Assembly (NCBI GenBank): GCA_021442155.1
Contig: CM038221.1
Span: forward strand, 43,099,648 to 43,163,647
DNA: 64,000 nt
Direction: 5' to 3'
Source: Cymbidium sinense
Lineage: Eukaryota > Streptophyta > Magnoliopsida > Asparagales > Orchidaceae
The translations under genes were made by a program, and so were the position numbers. The notes under the pieces were generated by a model. The model searched no databases, was not told the DNA's origin, and saw only the letters and a list, made by a program, of their open reading frames with translations. Shown piece after piece: positions 61,680 to 64,000 of the stretch; position 1 is the first letter of the stretch; every line of letters begins with the position of its first letter.

Positions 61680-62500
61680 AATGAGTGAGGTGATGATAGA
61701 ATCCGTAGCGTGGTGGAACAATCACACTTAAATTCTAATCATTTTGTTTTCATGCATACATGTAAAGATAAAATTGTAACGAATATCAGAAGCCTTAAGT
61801 ACCCACTCGTGATTGTTTCAACACGGTGGGGAAATCTGCTAGATATAAGTACTCGTGCATGTTGCTTCAGCATGTCGAGGAAATCAGGATGGTTTTTATA
61901 CAAGTTTGAATGCCTATGTGACGCTTTTCATAAGCATGGTAAGTGTAAGAAAATCACTCAGCCGTGGTGTCGCAAGACACCTACGATGCATGCTTTCCAT
62001 AAGCGTGGTGGGAAAGCCTCAGCACTTCCGATGCAACCCCCTATATGGGGATGACGCTAGGAGGCTGTCGGAACGCCTGTGCATATGCTTGCTCAACATA
62101 TTAAACTCATTTACTTACTATTTCAATATAATTGCAAATATTTATTAGATATAAGTACTCGTGCATGTTGCTTCAGGATATCGAGGAAATCAGGATGGTT
62201 TTCATATAGGTTTGAAGGCGTGCGATCTTTCATAAGTAGGTTTATGACAATCATGCGTTTTTTAATGTCGTGGTAGGAAGGCGCCTCCCCGACCACCCGT
62301 GAGGAATGGCGGAAGTAAAATTTTATTCCAAACATAGATATTGAAGTCCTATGCATGCTTTCTTAAGTGTGGTGGGTTTAGAAGACTCTTTAAGCCGCAG
62401 TGTCACAAGACGCTGACTATGCATACTTTCTTAAGCATTGTAGGAAGGCTTTAGCACTCCTAAAGTAGCCCCCTACACGGGGAAGATGCCGGGAGGTTGC
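61680..62500. repeat. Repeat segment with two ~60-bp direct copies 306 bp apart
   Basis: AGATATAAGTACTCGTGCAT...GAGGAAATCAGGATGGTTTT occurs at 61,841 and again at 62,147 with few changes. A second word, GTGTCGCAAGACACC...CATAAGCGTGGTGGGAA (61,969) recurs as GTGTCACAAGACGCTG...TTAAGCATTGTAGGAA (62,399). GGGGATGACGC/GGGAAGATGCC-AGGAGG/GGGAGG pairs follow each. The block is likely part of an LTR or other interspersed repeat; its class is unknown. Several overlapping open frames here are not conserved between the two halves. Confidence 0.6.
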
Positions 62501-64000
62501 CGAAATTCAAAACGACATGAAGCTTAAAGAGAATCAAATGAAAGTACTAATGAGCTTAGACTCAACTTAAAATGAAACAATTACTTGCATATAAAAAAAA
62601 ATGAATTGAACTTTTACATGCAACACATTGTATCAATCGAATTACAATAATTTAGAATTGACATATAGTCAAGTACAAAACTCAATGATAGGGGACTTTG
62701 TGAGAGCGAGTTTTTAAATATAAATAAGGCTCTCACAAACCTATATATGAGCTAAAACATACATCGAACATTATGAGTTTATAGAGATTTGAAAGCTTGC
62801 TAAAAGTATTCTGAAACAACTTTCAATTCAATTCGATCATTCTAAAATTCACTAAGTATTTTAAATATCCCGCATGGGCCTTGACAATACGTTGAATGCG
62901 TAAACTTAGTGTCTGAGGATGCTGCGCGGATTGCTTCCCGGTTGGGTCTTAGGATCGGGTCCGGATTAACAAAACCTAAAAATTCAAAAAAATAATATTA
63001 TGATATTTCCAATTTAATAAAATATCTAAGAAGCTAATTCTGTCATATAACAGTAGATCTGAACCTCTGTTATTACATGAATAGAGTCTATAAGATCTGA
63101 AATAATAAACTAAAATATCAAGAAAATTTATATACCTCGGTGATGGCTGTGTTGAATGAAGATTTCAACCGGAGGGGATACTTTCATCAAAACATGATTG
63201 TTATTTCAAATCAAATCAATATAAATTAAATATCAATCCAAATGAGAAATCTGATGAATTATTATCTCAAAATAAATAAATGAAAATCATCAAGTTAAAT
63301 AACTTAAAGCTAAAATTCAACACACATTCCACAATTGTTTGTCAGAGGTAACAAATTAATAAAACTTTAGCTCGAAGAATTGATCAAATCAAGTATCTGG
63401 TATGTTTCTTCGAATAATCTCGTGTCGTGACGTGTCCTCATTTGCGTGGCCGTGGTAGCTCCAATCGATTCTGACGAATCCTCCGTGGTTGTGCAAATGA
63501 CTTCACTATATCACGATCGCGTATGGCAGGTATGGCTGCTTTGAGTTGTGAACCAGGGTATATGATAGAAAAAATCCTCCGTCATTAAGGTAGAGTTAAG
63601 CTGTCTGGATAAACACCTGGGTCTACAGACATCTTGGACAATGTAACACGTTGTTGTGAGGATCCTTCTCAGTTGGGTCGATTACCTCCTCCTTAAGTAG
63701 GTAGGGGACGACGGGATGATGGAATCTTGATCTCGTGTTCGTAATTAAGTTAATTTCATAAATTCTAAATTTTAAACTTCTTTATCTTTTAGCGTCAGCT
63801 TAATCGAACAGTTCTCTCTCGGGAGGTGTATAGGTGTTTGCATCATAGGAAACTTGGAACTAGATCTAAAGTTCCATGAAATGAGGGAAATCTCAGGTAG
63901 TGTCTTATCTATATCATCTCGAAAATTTGGACATTTAATCTACTCTCTTGAGGATTGGGTTAATTTTGAACGTATAAATCATTAAAAGTTAAAATTTTGC
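62501..64000. other. Unclassified sequence to the window end
   Basis: Two less AT-rich stretches occur at 62,870-62,985 and 63,400-63,720 (CATTTGCGTGGCCGTGGTAG, GATCGCGTATGGC). They look like repeat or LTR-internal DNA, but I recognise no domain, terminus or gene. Confidence 0.3.

Noticed and set aside
61710..62356. Several overlapping frames of 65-114 residues on both strands
   Set aside because: They fall in an internally duplicated repeat; the duplicated halves do not keep the same frame, and no domain is visible.

Overview
This window is AT-rich, repeat-dominated nuclear DNA from a flowering plant. The evidence is a spliced plant-type gene for the mitochondrial molybdenum-cofactor enzyme CNX2, degenerate plant retroelements (RTE-clade LINEs with TTG-repeat tails, a Ty1-copia-like LTR), PIF/Harbinger and hAT-like DNA transposons, and long AT microsatellites. 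A monocot is my guess from the protein and repeat flavour; the species cannot be fixed from the sequence alone.

Layout. (1) About 1-30,000 is an intergenic block built mostly from one large repeat family that I cannot classify. It has a strongly strand-asymmetric arm (CA-rich one way, GT-rich the other), then a GC-rich block, an AT-rich block, short sub-repeats and a tail. Copies sit head-to-head and tail-to-tail (arm junctions near 3,010 and 14,757; an orientation switch near 6,515-6,640). They are interrupted by a 2.77-kb hAT-like element (9,146-11,910) that carries the 3' end of a methyltransferase gene, by a 0.8-kb unclassified segment (20,745-21,531) and by a Ty1-copia-like LTR (about 24,640-27,400). 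(2) 30,000-32,440 is mostly featureless AT-rich sequence ending in a 106-bp AT microsatellite. (3) 32,440-59,930 is the CNX2 gene on the + strand. It has a probable 5' UTR exon and six coding exons that join in frame into a 406-residue protein. The fifth intron of the CDS-containing transcript (35,310-58,749) is 23,440 bp long and is a stack of old transposons: a truncated RTE LINE, a 547-bp tandem triplication, a Harbinger-like element with both of its genes and a hAT-like element inserted inside it, an LTR-like segment, a 480-bp microsatellite, two tail-to-tail RTE copies and a hAT-like MITE. (4) 59,930-64,000 downstream holds a GGCTCGA-rich repeat, an orphan exon-like segment and unclassified repeat DNA.

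The only gene that looks functional is CNX2. The other coding remnants belong to decayed transposons or are host-gene pieces carried by hAT-like elements. The most interesting signals are the large inverted repeat family with conserved architecture, two hAT-like elements with gene or exon-like cargo, and the 23-kb intron. I saw no tRNA, rRNA, CRISPR array or organellar insertion.
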